This document shows positions 8,666-16,099 of a stretch of 44,085 nt of DNA, piece after piece (within the stretch, counting starts at the first letter, position 1; the number at the start of each line of letters is the position of its first letter). The DNA comes from an uncultured Lachnobacterium sp. GTDB lineage: Bacteria > Bacillota > Clostridia > Lachnospirales > Lachnospiraceae. Location: positions 1-44,085 of the forward strand of contig URSS01000021.1 of assembly GCA_900550545.1 (NCBI GenBank), in the 5' to 3' direction. Under the pieces are notes generated by a model. It saw only the letters and a program-made list of their open reading frames with translations, did not search any database and was not told the origin of the DNA. The translations under genes and the position numbers were made by a program.

Positions 8666-10408
8666 CTATGGTAAATTTATTTCTTTTGTTTGCTTGATGA
8701 TGCTTCGCATCGTAGATTTTTTGATAAATTCATAGTCTGTCCGAAAACCAAACGTTTTGTGTAAAGAGTCTGTTATTTCGGTTCGTGTGTAGGACGGAAC
8801 ATAGCCATTAGCAGTATTTAACAGTGTCATTTTCATAGAGCGTAAGGTCTCGATGATCGGCTCTGTTGTATAGCTATTTACTATTTTCTTCTCTAACAGA
8901 CGGTAGAGAAGAAGGCTGATGTAACAGGTCATGAAATGCGCTTTGATTCGGTCATCTCTTCTAACATAAACAGGTCTGGCTTCGAATTCTGTTTTCATGA
9001 TTCTGAAGTTTTCTTCAATTTCCCAGCGTTGCTTGTTAATCCTTATGATTTCTTCGATATTTCCCTCCAGATTTGTCATAACCGCATAGAAACCATCGTA
9101 AAGTTCTTCTTTGGATATCTGTTCCGCGTCGATTTCATATACGTTCTTTTCTGCAATCTCACCATCGTTTGTTACGGCAGTATTTTTCACAAAACGCATT
9201 GGATCATTTTGATTTTTGCCTTTTCGTTTTTTGCAAGGAGAGTTAATAATCATCTCTGCACGCTCGATTTGACGTGACCGAATTCTTTGCTGATAAGCTT
9301 TATATTTCGGTGAGTATGTAACAATTAATGTTTCATCTAAATCTCCGGTAACAACAGGAACTTCCTTGTAATAAATGGAGTTAAAAACTTCTTCATCGGT
9401 TTCGTCCAAAGTTCTGATATCTATAAAATCTGTCGAACCAACTTTTCTGAACTGCGTTGGATTCAGGGCAATATCACGGTCTTCCTGCTTCATCTTTTTA
9501 AGGGAATGTGTGATGACATAAGCTCGATTCCCGATGCTGTTAAACGCTCGGTTATTGGCACTTCCAAGACCGGCATCTGAACAGAAAATAAATTCACCGC
9601 AGTTAAAATCTTTTATGATTTTCTTCTCCAGAGGCTTAAGCGTTGTTTGCTCGTTTTGATTACCAGGAAAAATATCAAATGCAAGTGGAATGCCATCAGC
9701 ATCCATAAACAGCCCCATACCAACAATCGGATTTGGGCGGTTCTCTTTGCTTTTTCCATAGTGCTTCAAACCGCTTTCTTCCTCAATCTCAAAGTAATAA
9801 TTCGTACAGTCATAGTAAAGTATCTTCTGATTTCTTGGATGGATGAAGTTTGAGTTTTTGTATAGTTCACTTTGGATAAAATCCGACTCTTCCGCGATCA
9901 CAGATAAAGCTCTGTAAACATCCTGAATCTCATACTTTGGTGGCTCAAGAAGTGTTTTGCAAAAGTTATAACTGCTGAGTTTACTTGAAGGAGAGAGAAC
10001 CCTTGCGTAAACGAGATCAGTAAGAATCGCATGAAAATCATACTTAAATTTATGGCGTCCTTTAATCACACGGCAGATGTTATCAAGGCGAAGCTCCGTA
10101 CATAATTGTTGAAGGAACAGATAACCGGCATGAAAAGAACGCGCCTCGTTCATAGGAATACAGGCAGCTTGAGAGAATTCAACCGTCACTTTCCCCGTAC
10201 GCTCATTGTAGAGTTCGGTTTCTTTGGCAGCTTCGCTTTTCGCCCAAGCCATAAGTTTTTCCTCGTCACCATCAAACTGTTCCAGCAAAGTATTGTATTT
10301 TCCGAGCTTCTTATAGATGCGAGATGAAGATTTTCCGTCCTTTTTTCGGAATGATTGATAAATGTAAACATCTTTATTATTTTTGCTACCTGTAATTGCA
10401 ATATACAT
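8666..10408 (-). CDS. IS1634-family (IS4-superfamily) DDE transposase
   Basis: This is an intact transposase of about 580 residues. The DDE features of the IS1549/IS1634 group are visible: YYDCTNYYF holds the first Asp, FCSDAGLGS the second, and the C-terminal QRWEIEENFRIMKTEF the catalytic Glu in its YREK-like helix. The open frame extends upstream to 10441, but the likely -10 box (10432-10437) lies inside that extension. The start at 10408 (MYIAITGSK) has an AAAGGA ribosome binding site, so I use that one. Enzymes of this group cut and join DNA by a transesterification mechanism. The gene is convergent with the giant surface-protein gene and divergent from ychF. Confidence 0.93.
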   Translation of the reverse strand: MYIAITGSKNNKDVYIYQSFRKKDGKSSSRIYKKLGKYNTLLEQFDGDEEKLMAWAKSEAAKETELYNERTGKVTVEFSQAACIPMNEARSFHAGYLFLQQLCTELRLDNICRVIKGRHKFKYDFHAILTDLVYARVLSPSSKLSSYNFCKTLLEPPKYEIQDVYRALSVIAEESDFIQSELYKNSNFIHPRNQKILYYDCTNYYFEIEEESGLKHYGKSKENRPNPIVGMGLFMDADGIPLAFDIFPGNQNEQTTLKPLEKKIIKDFNCGEFIFCSDAGLGSANNRAFNSIGNRAYVITHSLKKMKQEDRDIALNPTQFRKVGSTDFIDIRTLDETDEEVFNSIYYKEVPVVTGDLDETLIVTYSPKYKAYQQRIRSRQIERAEMIINSPCKKRKGKNQNDPMRFVKNTAVTNDGEIAEKNVYEIDAEQISKEELYDGFYAVMTNLEGNIEEIIRINKQRWEIEENFRIMKTEFEARPVYVRRDDRIKAHFMTCYISLLLYRLLEKKIVNSYTTEPIIETLRSMKMTLLNTANGYVPSYTRTEITDSLHKTFGFRTDYEFIKKSTMRSIIKQTKEINLP

Positions 10409-10431
10409 AACACAAAATCCTTTTTCTTTTA

Positions 10432-10460
10432 AGTATACCACACTATTACAAACAAGTACA
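10432..10460 (-). promoter_or_regulatory. Transposase promoter (extended -10)
   Basis: Read on the minus strand, TGGTATACT gives a TATACT -10 (10432-10437) with an upstream TG, and TGTACT occupies the -35 position (10455-10460) with 17-bp spacing. Confidence 0.6.
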
Positions 10461-10490
10461 CACTAAAACGGAAAATTTGACATAAAAAAT

Positions 10491-10523
10491 GCAGGTTTTA
10501 TGCGACCTGCGATAACTTTTTTT
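10491..10523 (+). terminator. Hairpin near the right end of the IS
   Basis: GCAGGT (10491-10496) pairs with ACCTGC (10505-10510), followed after six bases by seven T residues (10517-10523). It could stop plus-strand transcripts leaving the element towards ychF. The gap before the T run makes it weak. Confidence 0.4.
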
Positions 10524-10529
10524 AATATT

Positions 10530-10540
10530 CAACTGTCAAA
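10530..10540. repeat. Right terminal inverted repeat of the IS
   Basis: CAACTGTCAAA is the exact reverse complement of 8560-8570. It sits 5 bases inside the right edge set by the duplication. Confidence 0.8.
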
Positions 10541-10654
10541 CTCCCGATAATTTTATATGTATTCCATATAGAAGCGAAATTAATCATAAGTATGCATTTC
10601 ATTTTACAGTTACTTTCCAATCAAAAACTCACAAATAAGGTCTTGATTATAGTA

Positions 10655-10684
10655 AAAAAAACGTAATTCATGTCATGAAAGAAA
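10655..10684 (+). promoter_or_regulatory. 30-bp motif shared with the giant surface-protein promoter
   Basis: These 30 bases match 75-104 exactly and include the palindrome TTCATGTCATGAA (10667-10679). The motif abuts the -35 of the ychF promoter. A third copy at 8495-8524 is part of the target-site duplication. Genuine co-regulation by one factor is an inference. Confidence 0.55.
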
Positions 10685-10713
10685 TGTACAATTTTGCTTT
10701 CATGTGGTACACT
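10685..10713 (+). promoter_or_regulatory. ychF promoter
   Basis: TGTACA (10685-10690) and TACACT (10708-10713) are separated by exactly 17 bp. A TG at 10705-10706 makes an extended -10. The start codon lies 50 bp downstream, behind an AAAGGAG ribosome binding site. Confidence 0.6.
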
Positions 10714-10763
10714 ATATGTTGCGTTAATCAGGTACAATACTTTTCAAAGGAGAAATATATATT

Positions 10764-11864
10764 ATGAAACTTGGCATTGTCGGACTCCCAAACGTGGGAA
10801 AAAGCACATTATTTAATTCACTGACCAAGGCAGGCGCGTTATCTGCCAACTATCCATTTGCAACAATCGACCCGAACGTGGGTATCGTATCTGTTCCGGA
10901 TGAGAGAATTGTAAAGCTCGGTGAGCTTTATCATACAAAGAAGGTGACACCTGCGACCATCGAATTCGTAGATATCGCTGGACTCGTAAAGGGTGCCAGC
11001 AAAGGAGAAGGACTTGGTAACCAGTTTCTTGCCAACATCCGTGAGGTAGATGCAATCGTGCATGTGGTACGTTGTTTCGAGGATACCAATATCATCCACG
11101 TCGATGGATCTGTTGATCCGGCGCGTGATATCGAGACAATCAACCTTGAGCTGATCTTTTCTGATGTGGAGATTCTTGATCGGAGAATTGCAAAGATTGC
11201 AAAACAGGCAAGAATGGATAAGACACTTGCAAAGGAACTGGAACTGGTAGAGGCTATCAAGGCACATCTTGAGGATGGCAAGATGGCAAGAACATTTGAA
11301 GTGCCGGATGATGACGATGCACAGATCTGGTTCAAGGGTTACAATCTTCTGACTGCAAAGCCTACCATCTATGCTGCAAACGTGTCTGAGGATGATCTCG
11401 CAGATGATGGAGCAGGCAATCCGCATGTGGCAAAAGTCCGTGAGATGGCAAAGGAAGAGGGCGCAGAAGTATTCGTAATCTGTGCACAGATTGAGCAGGA
11501 ACTTGCAGAACTTTCTGATGAGGAGAAGCAGGAATATCTGGATGATCTTGGCGTTGTATCCAGCGGACTGGATAAACTTGTTGCGGCAAGTTACAAATTA
11601 CTGGGGCTTATCAGTTTCCTGACCGCAGGAGAGGATGAGTGCCGTGCATGGACAATCAAAGAAGGCACCAAGGCACCACAGGCTGCAGGAAAGATTCATA
11701 CCGATTTTGAACGTGGATTTATCAAGGCAGAGGTTGTCAATTATCAGGATCTTTTGGATAACGGAAGCCTTTCTGCAGCGAGAGAAAAAGGTATCGTTGG
11801 TATGGAAGGAAAAGATTATGTTGTCAAAGACGGCGATGTAATTTTGTTCCGATTTAACGTATAG
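10764..11864 (+). CDS. ychF: Redox-responsive ATPase/GTPase YchF (Ola1 family)
   Basis: This is a full-length (366 residues) member of the Obg-related YchF/Ola1 group. The P-loop GLPNVGKST is at residues 7-15, the DIAGLVKGA switch-II motif near 69-77, and a TGS domain forms the C-terminal third (AWTIKEGTKAPQAAGKIHTD). Family members prefer ATP, bind ribosomes and are linked to the stress response. An AAAGGAG site at 10746-10752 supports the start. It has its own promoter, abutting the shared 30-bp motif, and lies directly beside the insertion sequence. The family assignment is certain; the exact cellular role is not known even in model bacteria. Confidence 0.97.
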   Translation: MKLGIVGLPNVGKSTLFNSLTKAGALSANYPFATIDPNVGIVSVPDERIVKLGELYHTKKVTPATIEFVDIAGLVKGASKGEGLGNQFLANIREVDAIVHVVRCFEDTNIIHVDGSVDPARDIETINLELIFSDVEILDRRIAKIAKQARMDKTLAKELELVEAIKAHLEDGKMARTFEVPDDDDAQIWFKGYNLLTAKPTIYAANVSEDDLADDGAGNPHVAKVREMAKEEGAEVFVICAQIEQELAELSDEEKQEYLDDLGVVSSGLDKLVAASYKLLGLISFLTAGEDECRAWTIKEGTKAPQAAGKIHTDFERGFIKAEVVNYQDLLDNGSLSAAREKGIVGMEGKDYVVKDGDVILFRFNV

Positions 11865-11892
11865 AATTTACAATAGTACGAATAAAAAATGC

Positions 11893-11950
11893 AAAGGCGC
11901 ATAGAATACATCAGATGCTCCATATGGAGGGATGGATTCTATGCGCTTTT
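11893..11950 (+). promoter_or_regulatory. Nested hairpin enclosing the ribosome binding site and start of the ylmC-like gene
   Basis: GCGCATAGAAT (11897-11907) pairs with ATTCTATGCGC (11936-11946), extended by AAAG with TTTT to about 15 bp. An inner palindrome CTCCATATGGAG (11918-11929) pairs the Shine-Dalgarno bases GGAG with CTCC. Both the ribosome binding site and the ATG at 11941 are thus buried in stems. It could be a translational switch. The outer arm is followed by TTTT, so it may also act as a weak ychF terminator. Confidence 0.6.
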
Positions 11951-12195
11951 CGGATTTATGTGAAAAAGAAGTGATCAGTGTCAATGACTGCAGGTGCCTT
12001 GGCAATGTCCGGGATCTGGATATTGATAAAGAATGTGGGAAAGTAAAAGCACTTATTATCCCGGGACCAGGAAAATATTTTGGACTATTTTGCAAAGATA
12101 GCGAATTTTTTGTCCCATGGTGTAAAGTTATTCGAATTGGACCCGATATAATACTTGTAGACTTTGATGAAAAGGAAATGAAACATAAGATATAA
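11941..12195 (+). CDS. YlmC/YmxH-family PRC-barrel sporulation protein
   Basis: This small protein (84 residues from this start) begins MRFSDLCEKEVISV and matches the YlmC/YmxH family: a single PRC-barrel-like beta domain with the conserved CRCLGNVRDLDID and VPWCKVIRIGPDIILVD segments. Family members are tied to sporulation in Bacillus and Clostridia but lack a defined biochemical role. An ATG at 11932 is in frame but sits one base from the GGAGGG site, so the ATG at 11941, nine bases away, is the better start and matches the usual family N-terminus. The leader forms a hairpin that hides this start. Confidence 0.85.
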   Translation: MRFSDLCEKEVISVNDCRCLGNVRDLDIDKECGKVKALIIPGPGKYFGLFCKDSEFFVPWCKVIRIGPDIILVDFDEKEMKHKI

Positions 12196-12205
12196 AGGCT
12201 TTTTG

Positions 12206-12234
12206 TTGACAAGAAAAAGGCAGAAAGTTATACT
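12206..12234 (+). promoter_or_regulatory. nrdR promoter
   Basis: A perfect TTGACA (12206-12211) is separated by 17 bp from TATACT (12229-12234). This is a strong sigma-A promoter 34 bp upstream of the nrdR start codon. Confidence 0.85.
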
Positions 12235-12267
12235 TTTTTATAGATTGATGCGGAGGAGGAAGCTTCG

Positions 12268-12717
12268 ATGAAATGTCCATTTTGCAGCAGTGAGAATACA
12301 AGAGTCATTGACTCGAGACCAGCGGATGATAATAATTCGATTCGCCGCCGCAGACTTTGTGATGATTGTGGAAAGCGGTTTACGACTTATGAGAAGGTTG
12401 AGACGATTCCTCTTATCATAATCAAAAAAGATAACAACCGTGAACAATATGATCGGACAAAAATCGAAAAAGGTGTGCTTTTAGCATGTCATAAGCGCCC
12501 GATATCTGCAGAACAGATTACAAAAATTGTTGACGATGTGGAGACAGAGATTTTTAACCGTGAGGAGAAAGAGGTACCGAGTTCGTTGATCGGTGAGATT
12601 CTCATGGATAAATTAAAAGATTTGGATGCGGTTGCATATGTCAGATTCGCATCGGTATATCGCGAATTCAAAGATGTGAACACATTTATGAATGAGCTGA
12701 AAAAAATGTTTGTATAA
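12268..12717 (+). CDS. nrdR: Transcriptional repressor NrdR of ribonucleotide reductase genes
   Basis: This 149-residue protein has the canonical NrdR layout. An N-terminal zinc ribbon uses Cys3, Cys6, Cys31 and Cys34 (CPFC...CDDC) with the RRRRLCDDCGKRFTTYE signature. An ATP-cone domain starts near residue 48 (PLIIIKKDNNREQYDRTKI). NrdR senses ATP/dATP through the cone and represses ribonucleotide reductase genes at NrdR boxes. A GGAGGAGG site precedes the start, and a consensus promoter lies just upstream. No ribonucleotide reductase gene is in the window, so its targets are elsewhere. Confidence 0.97.
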   Translation: MKCPFCSSENTRVIDSRPADDNNSIRRRRLCDDCGKRFTTYEKVETIPLIIIKKDNNREQYDRTKIEKGVLLACHKRPISAEQITKIVDDVETEIFNREEKEVPSSLIGEILMDKLKDLDAVAYVRFASVYREFKDVNTFMNELKKMFV

Positions 12718-12755
12718 AATTGTAACTATAAATGAATGGGGATTGGACAGGGGTT

Positions 12756-13166
12756 ATGACCATATCAGGTATTCGTCCGTATGCAGGGTTTTATGAATAC
12801 AATTCCATAAAGGCAAACGAGCTTCGAGCAGAACAGATTGCAGCGACGCAGGAAGCATCCTCTGTGGAGGCAGAAGAAGTATCTACAGAGACACAGAGTG
12901 CTGCGATACAGACGCCGGCACCGGAACAGAATTTTACTGCGTTCGATTATGCACAGAATTATCGTTCCGATGAGACTTATGAGTTAAAAGGCAAAGACAG
13001 TGATCTTGCAAGTCTCGACATGCAGAAAGCAATCTCAGATTTGGATAAGGATCAGGTACTGCAGCAGTATCAGTTCTTTGTGGGGGACAAGGACAGCGTT
13101 ACGGCAAAGATGACGATTGATCCGTTGGAGCGTATGATCCGCAGGGAAGAGAGTTTTACTTTATAA
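12756..13166 (+). CDS. Hypothetical protein with an MTISGIRPYAGFYEYNSIK N-terminus
   Basis: I do not recognise a characterised family. The protein has about 136 residues and no signal peptide or membrane segment. It has an aromatic N-terminal motif, a Glu/Ala/Thr-rich low-complexity middle (about residues 22-65), and a helical C-terminal part with DLDKDQVLQQYQFFV and DPLERMIRREESF. An in-frame ATG at 12732 would add eight residues, but neither start has a strong ribosome binding site; an AGGGG lies just before 12756. It follows nrdR by about 40 bp and precedes yqeG by 24 bp, so it is probably co-transcribed. The soft centre between two ordered ends suggests an adaptor-like protein, which is only a guess. 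Confidence 0.7.
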   Translation: MTISGIRPYAGFYEYNSIKANELRAEQIAATQEASSVEAEEVSTETQSAAIQTPAPEQNFTAFDYAQNYRSDETYELKGKDSDLASLDMQKAISDLDKDQVLQQYQFFVGDKDSVTAKMTIDPLERMIRREESFTL

Positions 13167-13190
13167 CAGACGATAGGAAGGATATAAATT

Positions 13191-13733
13191 ATGTGCGCAT
13201 TTCTTTATCCGGATGAATATCTGGATTCTACGTACAGTATTGATTTTGATCAATTATATAAGCAGGGATATCGCGGTGTCATCTTTGATATTGATAATAC
13301 GTTAGTACCCCATGGCGCGCCTGCTGATGAGCGGGCGATTTCTTTGTTTACGCATTTAAAAGAACTGGGATTCCGGTGTATGTTACTTTCGAACAACAAG
13401 GAGCCCCGCGTAAAGATGTTCAATGATGCCGTACATGTGAATTATATTTACAAAGCAGGGAAACCGAAACCGTCCGGTTATCGTAAGGCGATGGAGCAAC
13501 TCGGTACGGATACCGGCAACACGATATTTGTAGGAGATCAGATTTTTACGGATGTGTGTGGTGCAAATCTGGCGGGAATCCGCACGATACTTGTCAAGCC
13601 GATTTATCCGAAGGAAGAAATCCAGATCGTGTTGAAGCGGCGACTGGAAGCGATTGTGCTTCTGTTCTACCGGCTGCACCGGAAACTGGTGAAACCGAAG
13701 TATCCGTCAGCAAGAAAAAAGAATAACGAATAA
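13191..13733 (+). CDS. yqeG: YqeG-family HAD phosphatase
   Basis: This 180-residue HAD IIIA-type phosphatase contains the nucleophile motif DIDNTL (Asp33, Asp35), a motif II SNN, the KPKPSGYRKA lysine region, and motif IV GDQIFTDV. This is the pattern of YqeG and the related mitochondrial PGP phosphatases. In Firmicutes yqeG often sits with translation and ribosome-assembly genes; the bacterial substrate is not settled. An AGGAAGGA site precedes the ATG. A bidirectional terminator follows directly and separates it from the minus-strand ABC exporter. Confidence 0.92.
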   Translation: MCAFLYPDEYLDSTYSIDFDQLYKQGYRGVIFDIDNTLVPHGAPADERAISLFTHLKELGFRCMLLSNNKEPRVKMFNDAVHVNYIYKAGKPKPSGYRKAMEQLGTDTGNTIFVGDQIFTDVCGANLAGIRTILVKPIYPKEEIQIVLKRRLEAIVLLFYRLHRKLVKPKYPSARKKNNE

Positions 13734-13777
13734 AAAGCAGATGTGATCCGTTGTAAGACGAATTGCATCTGCTTTTT
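13733..13777. terminator. Bidirectional terminator between yqeG and the ABC permease
   Basis: AAAAGCAGATG (13733-13743) pairs with CATCTGCTTTTT (13766-13777). A runs on one side and T runs on the other allow termination in both directions, which suits these two convergent genes. Confidence 0.85.
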
Positions 13778-13787
13778 GTCGTTTACT

Positions 13788-14957
13788 TTATAGTTGTTGG
13801 TGCTTTTTCTGACGGTCCACACAAAGATACACGGCGAAGATTGCTGCAAAGAAAAGCATCTGTATTCCAATGCACATCCAGTAATCCTGCGATTTGTACA
13901 TATCATCCGAATAGGAAGCGAACATATTCGTGATCCGCACATACCAGTAGGCCGGCAGGAAACGTCCGACGGTCAGTACCTTTTCCCCTAAATATGCCTG
14001 CGGTACAAAGATGCCGCACAGGAAACTCGTGCCAAGTCCGAGAATATTTGCAATCATATTGATGATGTTAAAATCCATCGGGAAGGAACCGAGCAACAAA
14101 GCAATTGCGGTCGCAATCAGCAGATATACAGCACTGTTTAAAATACAGAAAAGTCCGCTGCGCGAAAAAAGCTGTGCCGGTCCATAAAGGACGGTTGCGA
14201 TTGCAAGAAATCCAAGCCACCACAGGAATACGTAAATGAGGCAGCCAAATCCAAGCTGGGCGCTGATACGGGACTGTGGGAGCGCACCACAGGACAGGCG
14301 CGCTTTCATCAGAGGCTTGCGGAATGCCATCAGTACCGGGGACAGACCTCCCAGAAGCATCATCAGAATCACATATGGGAAGTACTGGAAGAAATAGTAC
14401 ATCATATCATTTCCGCTTTTTTCTGTGTTACTGAAACTTACTGTCTCTACTTCAGGAACAGCAGCCAGTGATGTATTGGTTGATGCAATGGCATCTGAAA
14501 TGGATGCACCGCTTTTCATGTAGAGCACGAGTGCCTGGATATAATTGTCAATCTGTCGGTCAACGAAGTAACCGCTGCAGCTGTCTTTTCGTTTGCTTGT
14601 CTCGACCAGATTCTCTATGGACTGCGAGGTCAGATTCTGCTCAAAATCTTTCGGGATCGTCAGTACATAGTCAATCTGATAATAGTACATATTATCCTGC
14701 AATGTGTCCCGGTCGGAAGAGTCCAAAGAGACAATGTGGTGCAGCGAGGAAAGATAGTCGGACAATGCGGTGCTTGCCGTTGAATGGTCCTCGTCGAAGA
14801 TGCACAGATTGACAGAGGACACCTGAAACTGCTTTCCGTTCGTTGAGGATGCGTTGGCACTCATGGCAATCAGAATCACCATGAAAACAACAAAGTATAT
14901 GAACGTATTCGGTAAATTTTTCTTTGCCACCCGGGCGAAGGTCTTACAGACTTGCAT
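13788..14957 (-). CDS. ABC-2 type exporter permease, second subunit
   Basis: This 389-residue membrane protein has the ABC-2 plan: one N-terminal membrane helix (about residues 16-34), a large extracytoplasmic domain to about residue 185, then a cluster of about five helices ending near 380. It is paired with the upstream permease, whose coding region it overlaps by 14 bp, so the two are translationally coupled. An AAGGAGG ribosome binding site precedes the ATG. Such permease pairs work with one ATPase and, in the linearmycin (LnrLMN) type, remove membrane-active antibiotics. The substrate here is unknown. Confidence 0.9.
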   Translation of the reverse strand: MQVCKTFARVAKKNLPNTFIYFVVFMVILIAMSANASSTNGKQFQVSSVNLCIFDEDHSTASTALSDYLSSLHHIVSLDSSDRDTLQDNMYYYQIDYVLTIPKDFEQNLTSQSIENLVETSKRKDSCSGYFVDRQIDNYIQALVLYMKSGASISDAIASTNTSLAAVPEVETVSFSNTEKSGNDMMYYFFQYFPYVILMMLLGGLSPVLMAFRKPLMKARLSCGALPQSRISAQLGFGCLIYVFLWWLGFLAIATVLYGPAQLFSRSGLFCILNSAVYLLIATAIALLLGSFPMDFNIINMIANILGLGTSFLCGIFVPQAYLGEKVLTVGRFLPAYWYVRITNMFASYSDDMYKSQDYWMCIGIQMLFFAAIFAVYLCVDRQKKHQQL

Positions 14958-16089
14958 AGGTTTTCCTCCTTGTTACCAGACAGGAGATACCACAGAAAAT
15001 GACCGCCATAATAACTAGTGTGACAATATCTGTAGTAAATCGCTGTAAATGATCATAATTATTCAGTGTATAAAAGCAATCCGAAATCAAAGCTGCCGGA
15101 TTGATGCGGTTGAGCCATGGAATATGCTGTTCTACGATCATGCGCATCGTTCCCATCATCAGACCGCTTAAGAAACAGCAGGGCATTACAGTGGCAAACA
15201 TCATGGCTGTTTTTCCACCCTCGGATTTCGGTCCGATGCAGCCAAGAAACATACCAAATGAAATGCTGCAGGCGGTACTTACGAGAATGGTCAGTATGGC
15301 AAGCAGTGGCCGCTGCGCCATGTGAATGCCAAGAACTTTTACAATAAATACAAAAGCCAGCAGATTTAACAAAAACTCAAACAGAATATAGGCAGCCAGT
15401 TCTCCGGTAATCGATGCCAGTTTTGTCGTAGGAGAAATGGTTTTCCTTGCAGCCAGATCCGACAGATTGGCTGCGTTTCCGATCGCGAGATGGATACCGC
15501 CCAAGGCAGTATAAAGGCACGCCATGGCGATCAGGTTATAGAAATACTGATCGTAGGTATCCGTGTTGTCGCTCGTCAGGGAAACTTCTTTTCGTGGTGC
15601 AATAGATTCATACATGGAATCGGTCAGTTCCTGTAACTTTTCCGGTTGCTTCTGCAAAGTTCTGACAACCAGATCTTTGTTGACATCGTACTGTGTCAGC
15701 AGTACCTGCAGGATACTCTGGTTGATCGAAGAATCCGAAGCGTCAGCATTGACGGAAAGTGTTACATCATCGGAAGCGTAGAAAATGCCGTCTATTTTTT
15801 TCTGCTCCAACAGTTTTACAGCTTTTTTCTTATCACAGTAAGTGACATTCAGCATCGCATCTTTATCGTCGGAAGAGAGCTGGTCGATCATTGTGGAGAA
15901 TGCCTGGGAATTCGTGCTTTCATCGCTTACCACTGCAACGGGAATCGTGTGAAAGCTTTCACTTGCCGAGATATTGGAAAAAGCCACTTTGAACAGGCAG
16001 CCGAGTACGATCGGAAAGACCAGAATCCAGAACAGATTGGCTTTGTTTCGTACCAGCCGCAAAATGGTATATTTAAATGTTGTGAACAT
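14944..16089 (-). CDS. ABC-2 type exporter permease, first subunit
   Basis: This permease has about 381 residues and the same layout as its neighbour: an N-terminal helix (FWILVFPIVLGCLF), a long extracytoplasmic domain with acidic and Ser-rich stretches, and C-terminal membrane helices. The frame stays open to 16143, but the ATG at 16089 (MFTTFKYTILRLVRN) has GGAGG six bases upstream, overlapping the stop codon of the ATPase gene. I therefore choose that start, which also shows tight translational coupling. The two permeases are diverged copies of one fold. Confidence 0.9.
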   Translation of the reverse strand: MFTTFKYTILRLVRNKANLFWILVFPIVLGCLFKVAFSNISASESFHTIPVAVVSDESTNSQAFSTMIDQLSSDDKDAMLNVTYCDKKKAVKLLEQKKIDGIFYASDDVTLSVNADASDSSINQSILQVLLTQYDVNKDLVVRTLQKQPEKLQELTDSMYESIAPRKEVSLTSDNTDTYDQYFYNLIAMACLYTALGGIHLAIGNAANLSDLAARKTISPTTKLASITGELAAYILFEFLLNLLAFVFIVKVLGIHMAQRPLLAILTILVSTACSISFGMFLGCIGPKSEGGKTAMMFATVMPCCFLSGLMMGTMRMIVEQHIPWLNRINPAALISDCFYTLNNYDHLQRFTTDIVTLVIMAVIFCGISCLVTRRKTYASL

Positions 16090-16099
16090 ATCGTACCTC

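Larger units (their letters stand above)
8554..10545 (-). mobile_element. IS1634/IS1549-type insertion sequence, about 1.99 kb
   Basis: The element lies between the two 168-bp repeats. It carries one transposase gene on the minus strand and short terminal inverted repeats, TTTGACAGTTG (8560-8570) and CAACTGTCAAA (10530-10540), a few bases in from each edge. The exact outer ends are uncertain by about 6 bases because the bases outside the inverted repeat do not match. The gene is intact and the flanking repeats are identical, so the insertion looks recent and possibly active. Confidence 0.9.
10546..10713. repeat. Right copy of the 168-bp direct repeat, carrying the ychF promoter
   Basis: This copy is identical to 8386-8553 and ends precisely with the last base of the -10 box of the ychF promoter (10708-10713). 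Because the repeat copies the whole control region, ychF keeps its operator-like motif and promoter despite the insertion. Only the sequence further upstream has been changed. Confidence 0.93.

Noticed and set aside
8936..9277. Plus-strand open frame antisense to the transposase
   Set aside because: No ribosome binding site or recognisable domain; the transposase on the other strand explains the sequence.
8386..10713. Long direct repeats as attachment sites of an integrated element
   Set aside because: The interior has only a DDE transposase with terminal inverted repeats, no integrase or other cargo, so target-site duplication explains the repeats better.
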